DNA of 36,100 nucleotides from a virus: IMG/VR virus record IMGVR_UViG_3300037336_000368, positions 1 to 36,100 of that record; one strand, 5' to 3'. Shown piece by piece: positions 1 to 6,624 of this stretch (position 1 is its first letter; each line of letters starts with the position of its first letter). The notes under the pieces were generated by a model. It saw only the letters and a program-made list of their open reading frames with translations, ran no database searches and was not told where the DNA came from. The position numbers and the translations under genes were made by a program.

Positions 1-149
1 CGTGTTGTTGGGAGTGAAGGTCTTACCTTATTTGCAACTTTAGCAAACTCAAAGACAAGATTATCAAAACAATCTGACAAGTGAGTAGCTTGGCGTTGGT
101 CAATCTTCATACGTTCAGACGATTTATCTTTTTTGAAGTCTTGTTCGAT
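1..149. repeat. Terminal redundancy, left copy
   Basis: Bases 1-149 recur at 35952-36100. Bases 24-149 are identical between the copies. Bases 1-23 differ at four positions (6, 9, 18, 23). The repeat lies inside terL, so joining the ends gives one uninterrupted gene and a 35,951-bp circle. Confidence 0.95.
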
Positions 150-1463
150 TGGAGTGTTACGAATAGAAACTATCAACCATTTGCATGACTGAGCATTGAT
201 TCTAATTTTAGGCAAATTAGTTTTAGTTTCACTTAGCAAATTTGAGATTGCAAAGTGTCTGTCCTTCAACTCGCTATCTTTACGATTGTATTTTATTTTA
301 TCTGAAAGCACAACGTTCCAACCTGCATCTTTCAATTGTGCGACAATGGCATTATATATAGTATGGTCGCCTGAGTAAGACGATTTGTTATTCCCATTTC
401 GGTCGCCATATATAGTTACGGTTTTCTTTTTATGTGTCTGGTACTTATCTGTAAACTGTTTCACTACTTCGCTAAAATTTTTGTAACTGGCATCATAGAA
501 CTCATCAACAAAACGTATTTCAGTTTTGCTTGGCTCTTGAGCTAACAAGGCACTATTGAAGGCTGCATTGAAGTCAAATGATAACATCAAAGGTATTTCT
601 TTTGAGTAGTCGGTTACTGTTGTGATAAGTCGGTTATCCTTATCTTCATAGTGATAACGCTGTTCATAACAATGCTTGTCTTCGTCAAAGTCTGGATAAA
701 AAGAGTTCGGCAATTTGGTTAAATGCAAACGGCTATTATCTACTTCAACGGCATATTCAAGAGCTGTAAGCGACATTTTTAAACTGTCCAAATAATTCTG
801 ACCAAGTAGCTCAACATTCTCTTTTGTAGGAGCGTCCAAAAAATAAACCTTATCAGGTTTCTCTCTTGATAGCTCTTCATAATCAAGAACCCAACGACCT
901 GATAATAGATAAGGCATTGAAGTATAAAACGCTTTACTCATATAGTATTTACTTTTATACAAGTCTTTTTGATTCCGAACACGAGGCAGTATAATCTTAG
1001 TAATTACATCACGTTTGAATAATGCAGCCTCATCAATATCTAAACTATCAACAGAAATACCACGCAAAAGCTGTGGACGGTCTGCACTTGCTAACTGAAT
1101 AGTATAGCCATTAATGAATGTGACAACATTACCGTATTTCTTGGGGGGTTTGTGTGGCTTATCAAAATAAGATGGCGGTTTTTTGCCTACGACATAATGA
1201 CCAAAAGTATTATTTTCGGCTTCTACTAAACCACAAAGGGTCCAAGCATTTATCATTTCTGGCAAAGTGATATTAAAAACTTGATTGTAGGTAAGACCAA
1301 CAAGCAAAGATTTTGCTTTTGGCAATTCTTTGAATTTCATAAAATTCACAAGTCCTATGAGCGTGGACTTGCCAAGTGCAACGCCTGCAACGATTACTTT
1401 GTATTCTTGAGTCGCTTGTAAGAATTGATTTTGAATTTTATTGATATAAACTTCATTCTTCAT
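1..1463 (-). CDS. terL: Terminase large subunit (TerL), continues across the circular join
   Basis: This is the ATPase-nuclease motor that packages DNA into the prohead. Reading from ATG 1463, my translation shows a Walker A-like GVALGKST near residues 29-36, a Walker B-like SLDIDEAAL near residues 141-149, and nuclease-type acidic motifs: SFDFNAAFNS, IYGDRNGN and, near the C-terminus, HLSDCFDN. The frame is open to base 1. On the other copy it continues to a TAA at 35948-35950, giving about 488 residues, normal for a full TerL. The ATG overlaps the end of terS by 11 nt, which fixes the start and suggests translational coupling. The end copies differ only at synonymous codon positions. Confidence 0.93.
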   Translation of the reverse strand, partial: MKNEVYINKIQNQFLQATQEYKVIVAGVALGKSTLIGLVNFMKFKELPKAKSLLVGLTYNQVFNITLPEMINAWTLCGLVEAENNTFGHYVVGKKPPSYFDKPHKPPKKYGNVVTFINGYTIQLASADRPQLLRGISVDSLDIDEAALFKRDVITKIILPRVRNQKDLYKSKYYMSKAFYTSMPYLLSGRWVLDYEELSREKPDKVYFLDAPTKENVELLGQNYLDSLKMSLTALEYAVEVDNSRLHLTKLPNSFYPDFDEDKHCYEQRYHYEDKDNRLITTVTDYSKEIPLMLSFDFNAAFNSALLAQEPSKTEIRFVDEFYDASYKNFSEVVKQFTDKYQTHKKKTVTIYGDRNGNNKSSYSGDHTIYNAIVAQLKDAGWNVVLSDKIKYNRKDSELKDRHFAISNLLSETKTNLPKIRINAQSCKWLIVSIRNTPIEQDFKKDKSSERMKIDQRQATHLSDCFDNLVFEFAKVANKVRPSLPTT

Positions 1464-1989
1464 CTTTTTCTTTTCTTTTATTTATAACTTGAATATTAGT
1501 AGTAAAAACAGGGTTTATATTTAACTGGCTCATAATCTGTTCATTGCTCAATCCTTTTTCTTCGTCATAAAGACCGTATAATTTAGCTGCTTTATCTCGT
1601 GCCGAAATTGCAGCTTCATAATTATCATTTTCTTCTGCTTTATTGGCAATCCTTATAAAATTCTCATAAGCAACACGTTTTTGGGCTGCTTTCATTGATT
1701 CTAGTGCATCGCCGAAAAGTTCTTGACTTTCTCTTACGACTTTATACGCATTTGCCTTGCTCATTTTGTAATGAGAAGAAACAATAGTAACGGTGTTTGA
1801 ATAACTCAAACCTCCTTTTTTTCCTGCTCCCTGGCATAGCAATTTATCAGCAAACAAATACCTTTCAAACATTTCTTCTTGTTTGGGTATCAATTCACAT
1901 TTTCCAAGCAAAAACGAACGATAAACATCTAGTTTATCGCCTTCTGATAAAGGTATCAAATCAATATTTGTATTTTCGGTATTATCCAT
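1453..1989 (-). CDS. terS: Terminase small subunit (TerS), putative
   Basis: The 178-residue protein lies immediately upstream of terL and overlaps its start by 11 nt, the normal position of the DNA-recognition subunit of the packaging terminase. The middle contains a helix-turn-helix-like stretch (near residues 62-90, NTVTIVSSHYKMSKANAYKV), followed by alanine- and lysine-rich helices near residues 95-140 that would suit oligomerisation, and a charged C-terminus. Length fits the family. The call rests mainly on position; the sequence family is too diverse to be certain by eye. A strong hairpin terminator (1994-2037) ends just before its ATG, so expression must come from a very short leader, read-through or antitermination. 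Confidence 0.72.
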   Translation of the reverse strand: MDNTENTNIDLIPLSEGDKLDVYRSFLLGKCELIPKQEEMFERYLFADKLLCQGAGKKGGLSYSNTVTIVSSHYKMSKANAYKVVRESQELFGDALESMKAAQKRVAYENFIRIANKAEENDNYEAAISARDKAAKLYGLYDEEKGLSNEQIMSQLNINPVFTTNIQVINKRKEKDEE

Positions 1990-1993
1990 ACAA

Positions 1994-2037
1994 CAAAAAA
2001 CGTCCTATTATTCGGTAAATAATAGGACGTTTTTTTA
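1994..2037 (-). terminator. Hairpin terminator, copy 1 of an exact duplication
   Basis: Arms ACGTCCTATTATT (2000-2012) and AATAATAGGACGT (2018-2030) form a perfect 13-bp stem with a 5-nt loop, with T-runs on both strands. The same 44 bases recur at 13253-13296. It closes the operon ending at 2041 and lies 5 nt before the terS start codon. Confidence 0.8.
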
Positions 2038-2040
2038 TGG

Positions 2041-2334
2041 TTATTTATCTATTTGATAATCAATCAAAATAGATTCTGGAAAATGGTTATCTATTTCTTC
2101 AAATGACATTTTCAAAAGTTCTTCTAAAGTGTCTGCCATTAACTCAAATTCTATAACATCAACTTCTTTATACATTCCATTTACTTCAACTTGATAATTA
2201 AATTCTTTAAATAAATGTGAGTAACTGAAATCTAAATTCATATAAGTTAAAATCAAATTATATTCCTTTAGTTTATTTTGAATTTGATTTGAAAATTCAA
2301 GAAACTGTTCTTTCATTGTGAGTAATTCATTCAT
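2041..2334 (-). CDS. Hypothetical phage protein, 97 residues
   Basis: I do not recognise this protein. It is acidic and rich in aromatic and leucine residues, with heptad-like spacing in the first 30 residues (a possible helix) and a MADTLEELLKMSFEEI helix near residues 66-81. There is no signal peptide or membrane segment. Its ATG overlaps the stop of the upstream DUF2158-like gene by 4 nt (ATGA), so it is co-translated with it as the last gene of the 3132-2041 operon. The duplicated hairpin terminator follows 4 nt after its stop. The overlap makes it credible as a real gene; function unknown. Confidence 0.7.
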   Translation of the reverse strand: MNELLTMKEQFLEFSNQIQNKLKEYNLILTYMNLDFSYSHLFKEFNYQVEVNGMYKEVDVIEFELMADTLEELLKMSFEEIDNHFPESILIDYQIDK

Positions 2335-2522
2335 AGCTTTATAGGAGGTTTAATATATTCTTTCAAAACAGAAAAGGAAAATCTATACTTCTGCAAAGAG
2401 CCTTTTTCGTCAAGCCAGATGCAAAATGCCGTTTGCTCTTCAAAATCAATATCTTCGATTGTCATAGGCACGTAATCATTTGACTTCAAAGCTACTACAT
2501 CGCCTTCATTAAAATTTTCCAT
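2331..2522 (-). CDS. DUF2158/YodC-like small protein
   Basis: This 63-residue protein has the layout of the DUF2158 (YodC-type) family: GDVVALKSNDYVPMTIE at residues 7-23, then a short beta hairpin with CIWLDEKGSLQKYRF near residues 34-48, and a closing hydrophobic strand. In that family a compact SH3-like barrel is expected; molecular role is not known. It overlaps the upstream gene by 14 nt and the downstream gene by 4 nt, so the three are a coupled operon. These genes are frequent in prophages and mobile elements as accessory cargo. The family match is by eye from the GDVV.LKSGG...M.V pattern. Confidence 0.65.
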   Translation of the reverse strand: MENFNEGDVVALKSNDYVPMTIEDIDFEEQTAFCIWLDEKGSLQKYRFSFSVLKEYIKPPIKL

Positions 2523-2850
2523 TCGGCAAGTAATTTAAGTGTGATTTATCAAATAAAGGGCGTGCATCTACTTCTAAAGTAGAAAGTAGTTTGATGTTAT
2601 CTAAGCAAAGAGAAAGTTTTGTAGCTAACTCATCTCTATCAAAAGTCGGATTATATTCTACATAACAAATCAAAAGTTCCAGTTGATTTTGGATTTGCAA
2701 ATGTCTATCCGATTTTGAAAAATGATTATCCAATGCGTCATGCATTTTGGATTTACAGTCTTCTCTATTGAAAATTACTTCATCAATAGGTACGTGTTTT
2801 GAAGGCTGCATTTTGATTGATGCAGCGTTTTGATTATCTTTGTCTACCAT
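2509..2850 (-). CDS. Hypothetical protein, 113 residues
   Basis: I do not recognise this protein. It is predicted soluble, with a helical middle (near residues 33-95, LDNHFSKSDRHLQIQNQLEL and following) and no cysteine cluster, signal peptide or membrane segment. It lies downstream of the small HTH gene at 3132 and overlaps the DUF2158-like gene by 14 nt, so it is probably transcribed from the promoter at 3137-3168. A 15-bp imperfect inverted repeat (2867-2918) lies between it and the HTH gene. Candidate phage accessory or host-takeover protein; no specific function is supported. Confidence 0.6.
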   Translation of the reverse strand: MVDKDNQNAASIKMQPSKHVPIDEVIFNREDCKSKMHDALDNHFSKSDRHLQIQNQLELLICYVEYNPTFDRDELATKLSLCLDNIKLLSTLEVDARPLFDKSHLNYLPNGKF

Positions 2851-2866
2851 TTTAAACGTGGTTTAT

Positions 2867-2918
2867 AGAAGCTCAATAATTTACGCTCGTCGAAAAGTTT
2901 GTAATTATTGGGCTTTCT
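2867..2918. repeat. Inverted repeat before the 2850 gene
   Basis: AGAAGCTCAATAATT (2867-2881) faces AATTATTGGGCTTTCT (2903-2918) with about 21 nt between; flanking TTTATA sequences extend the symmetry. It could fold in the leader RNA of the 2850 gene. It lacks a T-run, so it is not a standard terminator. Confidence 0.5.
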
Positions 2919-2931
2919 GTTTATAAAAAAT

Positions 2932-3132
2932 TTAATTTTCAATTTCTACATTTTTCAAATCTTCTATCATTTCTTTGATAGAAAATTCTAGTACTGCTTT
3001 TTGGGTTTCTGTAAATCTTTGTCCGTTTACTTGACGAGCCTTTACAGAAAAAGACGAACGGCTTACTCCAATTTTTTTTGCTAAAATTGTTTGATTAAGT
3101 CCCCATTTATAAATCAGTTCGTTTATTTTCAT
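2932..3132 (-). CDS. Small helix-turn-helix DNA-binding protein
   Basis: The 66-residue protein MKINELIYKWGLNQTILAKK... has an XRE/Cro-like helix-turn-helix in residues 6-35: 'NQTILAKKIGVSRSSFSVKA' matches the helix-turn-recognition helix pattern. A short C-terminal helix follows. It fits a Cro-like or accessory regulator binding DNA as a dimer. I chose the ATG at 3132 rather than an upstream start: the promoter boxes TTTG and TATATTTG (3137-3168) lie directly before it, and the upstream extension reads as promoter sequence. It probably heads the operon to 2041 and may control the divergent promoter of the DUF4468 gene. Confidence 0.72.
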   Translation of the reverse strand: MKINELIYKWGLNQTILAKKIGVSRSSFSVKARQVNGQRFTETQKAVLEFSIKEMIEDLKNVEIEN

Positions 3133-3136
3133 AAGG

Positions 3137-3168
3137 CAAATATATAAACATTTCGTTTTATAACCAAA
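3137..3168 (-). promoter_or_regulatory. Bacteroidota-type promoter for the 3132 operon
   Basis: On the minus strand a -33 TTTG (3165-3168) and a -7 TATATTTG (3137-3144) are separated by 20 nt, close to the TTTG-N19-TAnnTTTG consensus of Bacteroidota primary sigma factor promoters. Transcription would start almost at the ATG at 3132. Confidence 0.7.
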
Positions 3169-3230
3169 TCGTAACAAAACTTTTTTCAAAAAAAACTTAC
3201 AATAAATTTTCATTAGCGAAATAAACTTAC

Positions 3231-3238
3231 TATTTTTG
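3231..3238 (+). promoter_or_regulatory. -7 box for the DUF4468 gene
   Basis: TATTTTTG matches TAnnTTTG and lies 42 nt before the ATG at 3281. I see no good -33 TTTG at the right distance. The box is divergent from the promoter at 3137-3168, so the HTH protein could bind between them. Confidence 0.45.
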
Positions 3239-3280
3239 GTTTTAATAATATTATTACTAACCAATTTTATTTATTCAATT

Positions 3281-3859
3281 ATGAAATTATTTTTATTGTT
3301 TTTTGTTTTTTCGCTCTCAATAAGTAATATTTTTGCACAAACTGAAATGCCTGTAATATTTCCTAGAAACGATGAAGGAAAAGTTTTATTCACTGATGTT
3401 GTGCAAGTGGATTCTACTTTAGATAAAAGTACATTATATGGAAATGCAAAATTATTTTTTGCTAATACTTTTAAGTCTGCTCAAGATGTAATACAAGTAG
3501 ATGACAAAGAAAATGGACGAATAGTAGGAAAGGGTTTTTCAGAAATTACGCTTGTTGCTTTATATCCTTATCAAGCTAAGATGTACTATACTATATCAGT
3601 AAGCTGTAAAGATGGTAGATACAAATACGAAATTTATGATATTTACTATCAAAATTATCCGAGTGCAGAATATCCAAACCCTTATAAAACAGATGCTGAA
3701 TTTGTTTTTTCAGAAAAGCAGTATTATAATGGAAAAGGTAAAGCAAGGAAAGTGAATGAAAGACATAAAAAAGAAACAGAAGAGAAAATAAATATTTTGA
3801 TAGAAAATCTAAAAAAAGAAATGCAATCAGGAGTTACAAATAATGATTCAAAATGGTAA
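3281..3859 (+). CDS. Secreted DUF4468 (TBP-like fold) protein
   Basis: This 192-residue protein starts with a clear signal peptide, MKLFLLFFVFSLSISNIFA, with a cleavage-like NIFA|QT site. The body matches the DUF4468 pattern common in Bacteroidota secreted and envelope proteins: VVQVDSTLDKSTLYGNAKLFF near residues 30-50, a central GRIVGKGFSEI strand, and ISVSCKDGRYKYEIYDIYYQ near residues 105-125. The family is annotated as having a TBP-like fold; its role is not known. I chose the internal ATG at 3281 because it begins the signal peptide. The gene is opposite to its neighbours, with its own -7 box and a perfect terminator, as for a moron that changes the lysogen's envelope. Confidence 0.78.
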   Translation: MKLFLLFFVFSLSISNIFAQTEMPVIFPRNDEGKVLFTDVVQVDSTLDKSTLYGNAKLFFANTFKSAQDVIQVDDKENGRIVGKGFSEITLVALYPYQAKMYYTISVSCKDGRYKYEIYDIYYQNYPSAEYPNPYKTDAEFVFSEKQYYNGKGKARKVNERHKKETEEKINILIENLKKEMQSGVTNNDSKW

Positions 3860-3861
3860 AA

Positions 3862-3894
3862 AAAAAACGAGGTAAATTTACCTCGTTTTTTTTT
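3862..3894. terminator. Bidirectional terminator between convergent genes
   Basis: The 18-nt perfect palindrome CGAGGTAAATTTACCTCG (3868-3885) is flanked by an A-run and a T-run. It can terminate the plus-strand DUF4468 gene, and its mirror image can terminate the minus-strand gene ending at 3898. Confidence 0.88.
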
Positions 3895-3897
3895 ATA

Positions 3898-4488
3898 CTA
3901 AAATATTTTCTTCTGTCCAGTTGCTTTTTCCTGTCGTTTAGCATTTTCAGAAGTAATCGCCAAAAATGCAGCTTCTTTCATTTCGGCTTCTCCTTCTATT
4001 TCTGCCATATTATTTAGGAGCGTTCCTTCTTCAAAGAAGTGTTTCCAAGACCGTTTCATTGAACGTCCTTTTGTCGTATGCTTATCATACGCAAATTCAG
4101 GAACTTCTCGTTTTTCGTTATAGTGAGTTTCCCAAAAGTATATAAGAGAATTATCTACAACTCTACTTTTTTTGGCTCTACAAATCATCAAAATTGCGTG
4201 AGTGTAAAAAAGTCTTTCAGGACGGTTTTTATCGTCTTTTTTCTTTTTTTGAATAGAATAGTTTTGATAAAGAGCATTAATATTTGCAGCAATATTTGGC
4301 TCGGCAAGTCCAATATCTTCACTGGCTATAATTCGGATTCGCTTCCAAATATATTCGTCATAAGAGCTTTCAAAGGCTTCTACAGCCCAGTACATAGCTT
4401 CATTTTCTAATCCACGTCTTACCGATTTTTGAAAAGCACTTGAGCAATCGAAAAGAGAATATCCTTTTACTGTTGTTATTTTGTGCAT
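3898..4488 (-). CDS. Stand-alone RarA/MgsA C-terminal-like protein
   Basis: The 196-residue protein resembles only the C-terminal half of the replication-associated recombination ATPase RarA (MgsA). 'SAFQKSVRRGLENEAMYWAV' (near residues 16-35) and 'IRIIASEDIGLAEPN' (near residues 50-64) match the RarA oligomerisation region, and a HTTKGRSMKRSW segment follows near residues 132-143. There is no Walker A or B motif, so it cannot be an ATPase by itself. It could act on the host RarA or clamp loader, or bind DNA ends. I chose ATG 4488 over a GTG eight codons upstream because it has the AAAAAACT leader seen before other genes here. It is the last gene of the accessory operon. Confidence 0.7.
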   Translation of the reverse strand: MHKITTVKGYSLFDCSSAFQKSVRRGLENEAMYWAVEAFESSYDEYIWKRIRIIASEDIGLAEPNIAANINALYQNYSIQKKKKDDKNRPERLFYTHAILMICRAKKSRVVDNSLIYFWETHYNEKREVPEFAYDKHTTKGRSMKRSWKHFFEEGTLLNNMAEIEGEAEMKEAAFLAITSENAKRQEKATGQKKIF

Positions 4489-4530
4489 AGTTTTTTGTAT
4501 ATTTGTGTCCACTCTTTTGATTGAATCATT

Positions 4531-4543
4531 AGAGTAATTGGTT
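4531..4543 (-). repeat. Early-gene leader motif (ACCAATTACTC family)
   Basis: On the minus strand this reads AACCAATTACTCT. Copies lie before several early genes: 5445-5460 (ArdC), 5664-5680 (65-residue gene), 6499-6515 (193-residue gene) and 26657-26675 (second 65-residue gene). One further copy, 26141-26153, lies inside the HTH gene at 26096. The copies share AACCAATTACTCAAA between promoter and start codon, so the motif may be an operator or a translation-control site. Confidence 0.6.
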
Positions 4544-4569
4544 AAGCCGTTCTAGGAGTAGAACGGCTT
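4544..4569. terminator. Hairpin between ArdC and RarA-like genes
   Basis: AAGCCGTTCTA (4544-4554) pairs with TAGAACGGCTT (4559-4569). The T-run is on the plus strand; on the minus strand the hairpin is preceded by an A-run and followed by the early leader motif. For minus-strand transcripts it may be an attenuator or processing site rather than a full terminator. Confidence 0.6.
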
Positions 4570-4584
4570 TTTTTTGTTTAAAAA

Positions 4585-5427
4585 TTATTTTTGATTTAGT
4601 ATATAATCGGCTGCCTTTTGTGCTTGTGCTGCTGCTTGAAAAAAGAATTTTTGATTTCCTTTGAGAATTGAAAGCCAACCATCTAAGTAAGCAGCCGAAT
4701 TGTCTAAAGTCTTATTTTCAATTCCAGTAGTTGCACAAAGGAAAGCTGATGTAATTTCTGCGACTAACTCCTCTTTTGCATAGTCTGTTTTTGTCCTTCC
4801 AAGTCCTGATACTTCCTTTCTGTCAAGCCTTGATTTATGCCCTGTACTGTGAGCTAGTTCGTGAAAAAGACTAGAATAATATTCTTCTGAACATTCAAAC
4901 TTTTCTATAATAGGCATTTTAACTATATCTGAAAGAATATTGTAAACACATCGCCCTTCTTCATTTACTTCTATTTGAGGGGCGTTTTGCATATTCTCAA
5001 CAACTCCTTCACATAATTCGATTCTTTCATTTGGGTTTAAAATATCCAAGTGAGAAGCAAATTCTGGAGCTTCTAAACCTTCAATTTGGTCTAAATTGAA
5101 AACGCTATATTTTTTAATAAAAGGAACTTTATCAATAACGCCTTTTTTGTTTTCCTTTTCAAATACATTGTAATAAATAACGCTTGTACCTTTTTCGCCT
5201 TTCTTGACTTGCCCTCCAATTTCCTGTGCCTGTTTGTAAGTCATAAAAATTGGCTTCTCAAATCCTGACATTGATAAGAGTAAGATATTTATTCCGTGGT
5301 ACTGACGACCATCGTAATTGTGTGGCAAAAGTCCACCTGCCCAAGTTTGTCGCCAAGGTGCAACGCCTTCTTTGATTTTCGCAATGATGCGCTCGTTTAC
5401 AGCATCATAAATGTTTTGTTTGCTCAT
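4585..5427 (-). CDS. ardC: ArdC-type antirestriction protein with zincin domain
   Basis: This 280-residue protein has the two-part layout of ArdC proteins, which shield incoming DNA from host restriction. Residues 1-125 match the ArdC single-stranded-DNA-binding domain (IYDAVNERIIAKIKEGVAPW, then NYDGRQYHGINILLL). Residues 130-280 match the polyvalent-protein metallopeptidase domain, with the zinc motif HELAH at 189-193, a further H197, and the AKEELVAEI acidic segment near 218-226. Length is normal for the family and all key residues are present, so it looks active. It lies between the 65-residue gene and the RarA-like gene and is preceded by the early leader motif, consistent with expression soon after entry. 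Confidence 0.9.
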   Translation of the reverse strand: MSKQNIYDAVNERIIAKIKEGVAPWRQTWAGGLLPHNYDGRQYHGINILLLSMSGFEKPIFMTYKQAQEIGGQVKKGEKGTSVIYYNVFEKENKKGVIDKVPFIKKYSVFNLDQIEGLEAPEFASHLDILNPNERIELCEGVVENMQNAPQIEVNEEGRCVYNILSDIVKMPIIEKFECSEEYYSSLFHELAHSTGHKSRLDRKEVSGLGRTKTDYAKEELVAEITSAFLCATTGIENKTLDNSAAYLDGWLSILKGNQKFFFQAAAQAQKAADYILNQK

Positions 5428-5466
5428 GATAATTGAATTTTGAGTTTTGAGTAATTGGTTTTTATT

Positions 5467-5664
5467 TTAGAAAATTGGTATCTGAACTCTTGATAGTGGC
5501 TTCTGACCCTGTTTGGTTCTTATCCACTTCCAAGAAGTTTTGAGGCTATCTGCAAAGCCACAATTTTCAGTTTTATTGTGTATCCAGGCATAGAGTAGGA
5601 CACGGCGCAAATATTCATTTCTGATTTTGCGTTTTGCAGTTTTTGGGGTTTTTGATTGATACAT
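5467..5664 (-). CDS. 65-residue early protein, paralogue of the 26461 gene
   Basis: This small basic protein begins MYQSKTPKTAKRKIRNEYLR and ends SRVQIPIF. It has a close paralogue at 26461-26658; the core pattern is MYQSKTxKTAKRKIRN.YLR....W.HN....C.F..SLKTSWKW. The SLKTSWKW segment recalls short phage proteins with an F-S-x-x-L-K-x-x-W motif, often found near antirestriction genes; this resemblance is by eye. The leaders of the two genes are also nearly identical, so promoter and gene were duplicated together. A promoter with 17-nt spacing (5687-5714) lies just upstream. Function unknown; nucleic-acid binding is plausible from the charge. Confidence 0.72.
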   Translation of the reverse strand: MYQSKTPKTAKRKIRNEYLRRVLLYAWIHNKTENCGFADSLKTSWKWIRTKQGQKPLSRVQIPIF

Positions 5665-5686
5665 TTTGAGTAATTGGTTTTTTTTG

Positions 5687-5714
5687 ATAATATAAATATC
5701 CTAATAAAAAACAA
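5687..5714 (-). promoter_or_regulatory. Early promoter repeat, copy 1
   Basis: Minus-strand TTG (5712-5714) is 17 nt from TATATTAT (5687-5694). It is one of three related promoter-like repeats. It is followed by the early leader motif and the 65-residue gene at 5664. Confidence 0.55.
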
Positions 5715-5792
5715 GTTTAAAAAATCATTAATTCGTATTTTTCCACGCATTTATTACACGCTTTTTTATATGATTTTATTGAGTTTTTTATA

Positions 5793-5820
5793 CAATATAA
5801 ATATCCTAAGAAAAAGCAAA
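5793..5820 (-). promoter_or_regulatory. Early promoter repeat, copy 2
   Basis: Minus-strand TTTG (5817-5820) is 17 nt from TATATTG (5793-5799). The spacer resembles copy 1, including an AGGATATT segment. It has no start codon close by and may be a second, stronger start for the 5664 operon. Confidence 0.5.
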
Positions 5821-5860
5821 TTAAAAAAATCATAATTGCCTATTTTATTACGCATTATTT

Positions 5861-5887
5861 ACACGCTCGTAACGAGTACGAGCGTGT
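5861..5887. terminator. Hairpin after the 193-residue gene
   Basis: ACACGCTCGT (5861-5870) and ACGAGCGTGT (5878-5887) form a perfect 10-bp stem 9 nt downstream of the stop at 5897. There is no long T-run on the minus strand, so termination may be incomplete. Confidence 0.5.
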
Positions 5888-5896
5888 GAAATACAT

Positions 5897-6478
5897 TTAA
5901 AAAGGACAATCTTCACTTTGTCCAATATCGCTATTTTGCTGCAAATACTGCATATAATAGCGTTTTACAAAGTCAGAATTGATTTTTATATCGTATCTTC
6001 TTAGAAAAGTATCAGCCACTTTTTCGGCTTCTAATTCTTTTGTACTTTGGTAAGATTTAACGCCTTTTTCATTGTTTTGAATGAACTCAACAATATCATC
6101 TGGAGTTACTCCCATTTGGTAAAATTCATTCATTTCAATAGCCTGTAAATCTAATTCTACACCTTCATTTTCTATAAAATTATTTTCAATTTTGCTAGTT
6201 AAATGAGCCTTGTCCGAGTATCTCAAAAAACTTTGCATTGTCGTTTTTTGAATAAAATCGGCTATTACATCGCTTTTAGTGTAGGTTTCTGAATTGTTTA
6301 TTGAATAATATTCAGAAATAAGGGTATTTGCGTTTCTAATTTTCTGAGCAGAAAGTTTCAAAACCTTATTTCTAATTTTAGAATAATGAATTTTTTTGCC
6401 AACTTCTTTAGCAAAAGAAAAATATTCAGATTCTGATTTGAAGTTTCTTTTTTCGATTGATTGATTACGAGTTCCCAT
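5897..6478 (-). CDS. Hypothetical early protein with SSB-like acidic tip, 193 residues
   Basis: I do not recognise the fold. The first 90 residues are basic and helical; the middle (near residues 100-150) contains acidic helices (EMNEFYQMGVTPDDIVEFIQ). The protein ends in EDCPF, an acidic, proline-phenylalanine tip like the one that single-stranded DNA-binding proteins use to recruit partners (DDIPF type), but an OB-fold is not evident. The gene stands first in the accessory operon, with a promoter repeat at 6544-6571 and the early leader motif at 6499-6515. A role in DNA metabolism is an inference from that tip and from the ArdC/RarA-like neighbours. Confidence 0.65.
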   Translation of the reverse strand: MGTRNQSIEKRNFKSESEYFSFAKEVGKKIHYSKIRNKVLKLSAQKIRNANTLISEYYSINNSETYTKSDVIADFIQKTTMQSFLRYSDKAHLTSKIENNFIENEGVELDLQAIEMNEFYQMGVTPDDIVEFIQNNEKGVKSYQSTKELEAEKVADTFLRRYDIKINSDFVKRYYMQYLQQNSDIGQSEDCPF

Positions 6479-6543
6479 AGTTTTTTTTTATTAAATAATT
6501 TTGAGTAATTGGTTTATGATATAAGTTAATTTGTTGTTCTTAT

Positions 6544-6571
6544 ATAATATAAATTACGTCATAAAAAGCAG
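6544..6571 (-). promoter_or_regulatory. Early promoter repeat, copy 3
   Basis: Minus-strand TATATTAT (6544-6551) is preceded at 17 nt by CTG (6569-6571, weaker than TTTG). It shares the downstream and spacer pattern of the repeats at 5687 and 5793 and drives the 6478 gene. Confidence 0.5.
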
Positions 6572-6594
6572 TTTAAAAAAACCGAAAACACAAA

Positions 6595-6624
6595 AAAAGC
6601 TACTCCGTTTTTGGAGTAGCTTTT
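6595..6624 (-). terminator. Terminator closing the late operon
   Basis: Minus-strand AAAAGCTACTCC, a 6-nt loop, then GGAGTAGCTTTT followed by a T-run make a standard intrinsic terminator. It lies about 95 nt after the glycosyltransferase stop and before the 6478 promoter. Confidence 0.88.

Noticed and set aside
1-23. Left-end mismatches as simple assembly error
   Set aside because: All four changes are synonymous in the terL frame, which random errors would rarely be. It remains possible that an assembler mixed two real variants.
196-378. Plus-strand 60-residue frame
   Set aside because: It lies wholly inside terL on the other strand, with no promoter or leader.
5520-5750. A 76-residue frame overlapping the 65-residue gene at 5467
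   Set aside because: The 5467 frame has a paralogue and the shared leader motif. The 76-residue frame overlaps it out of phase and starts inside the promoter region.
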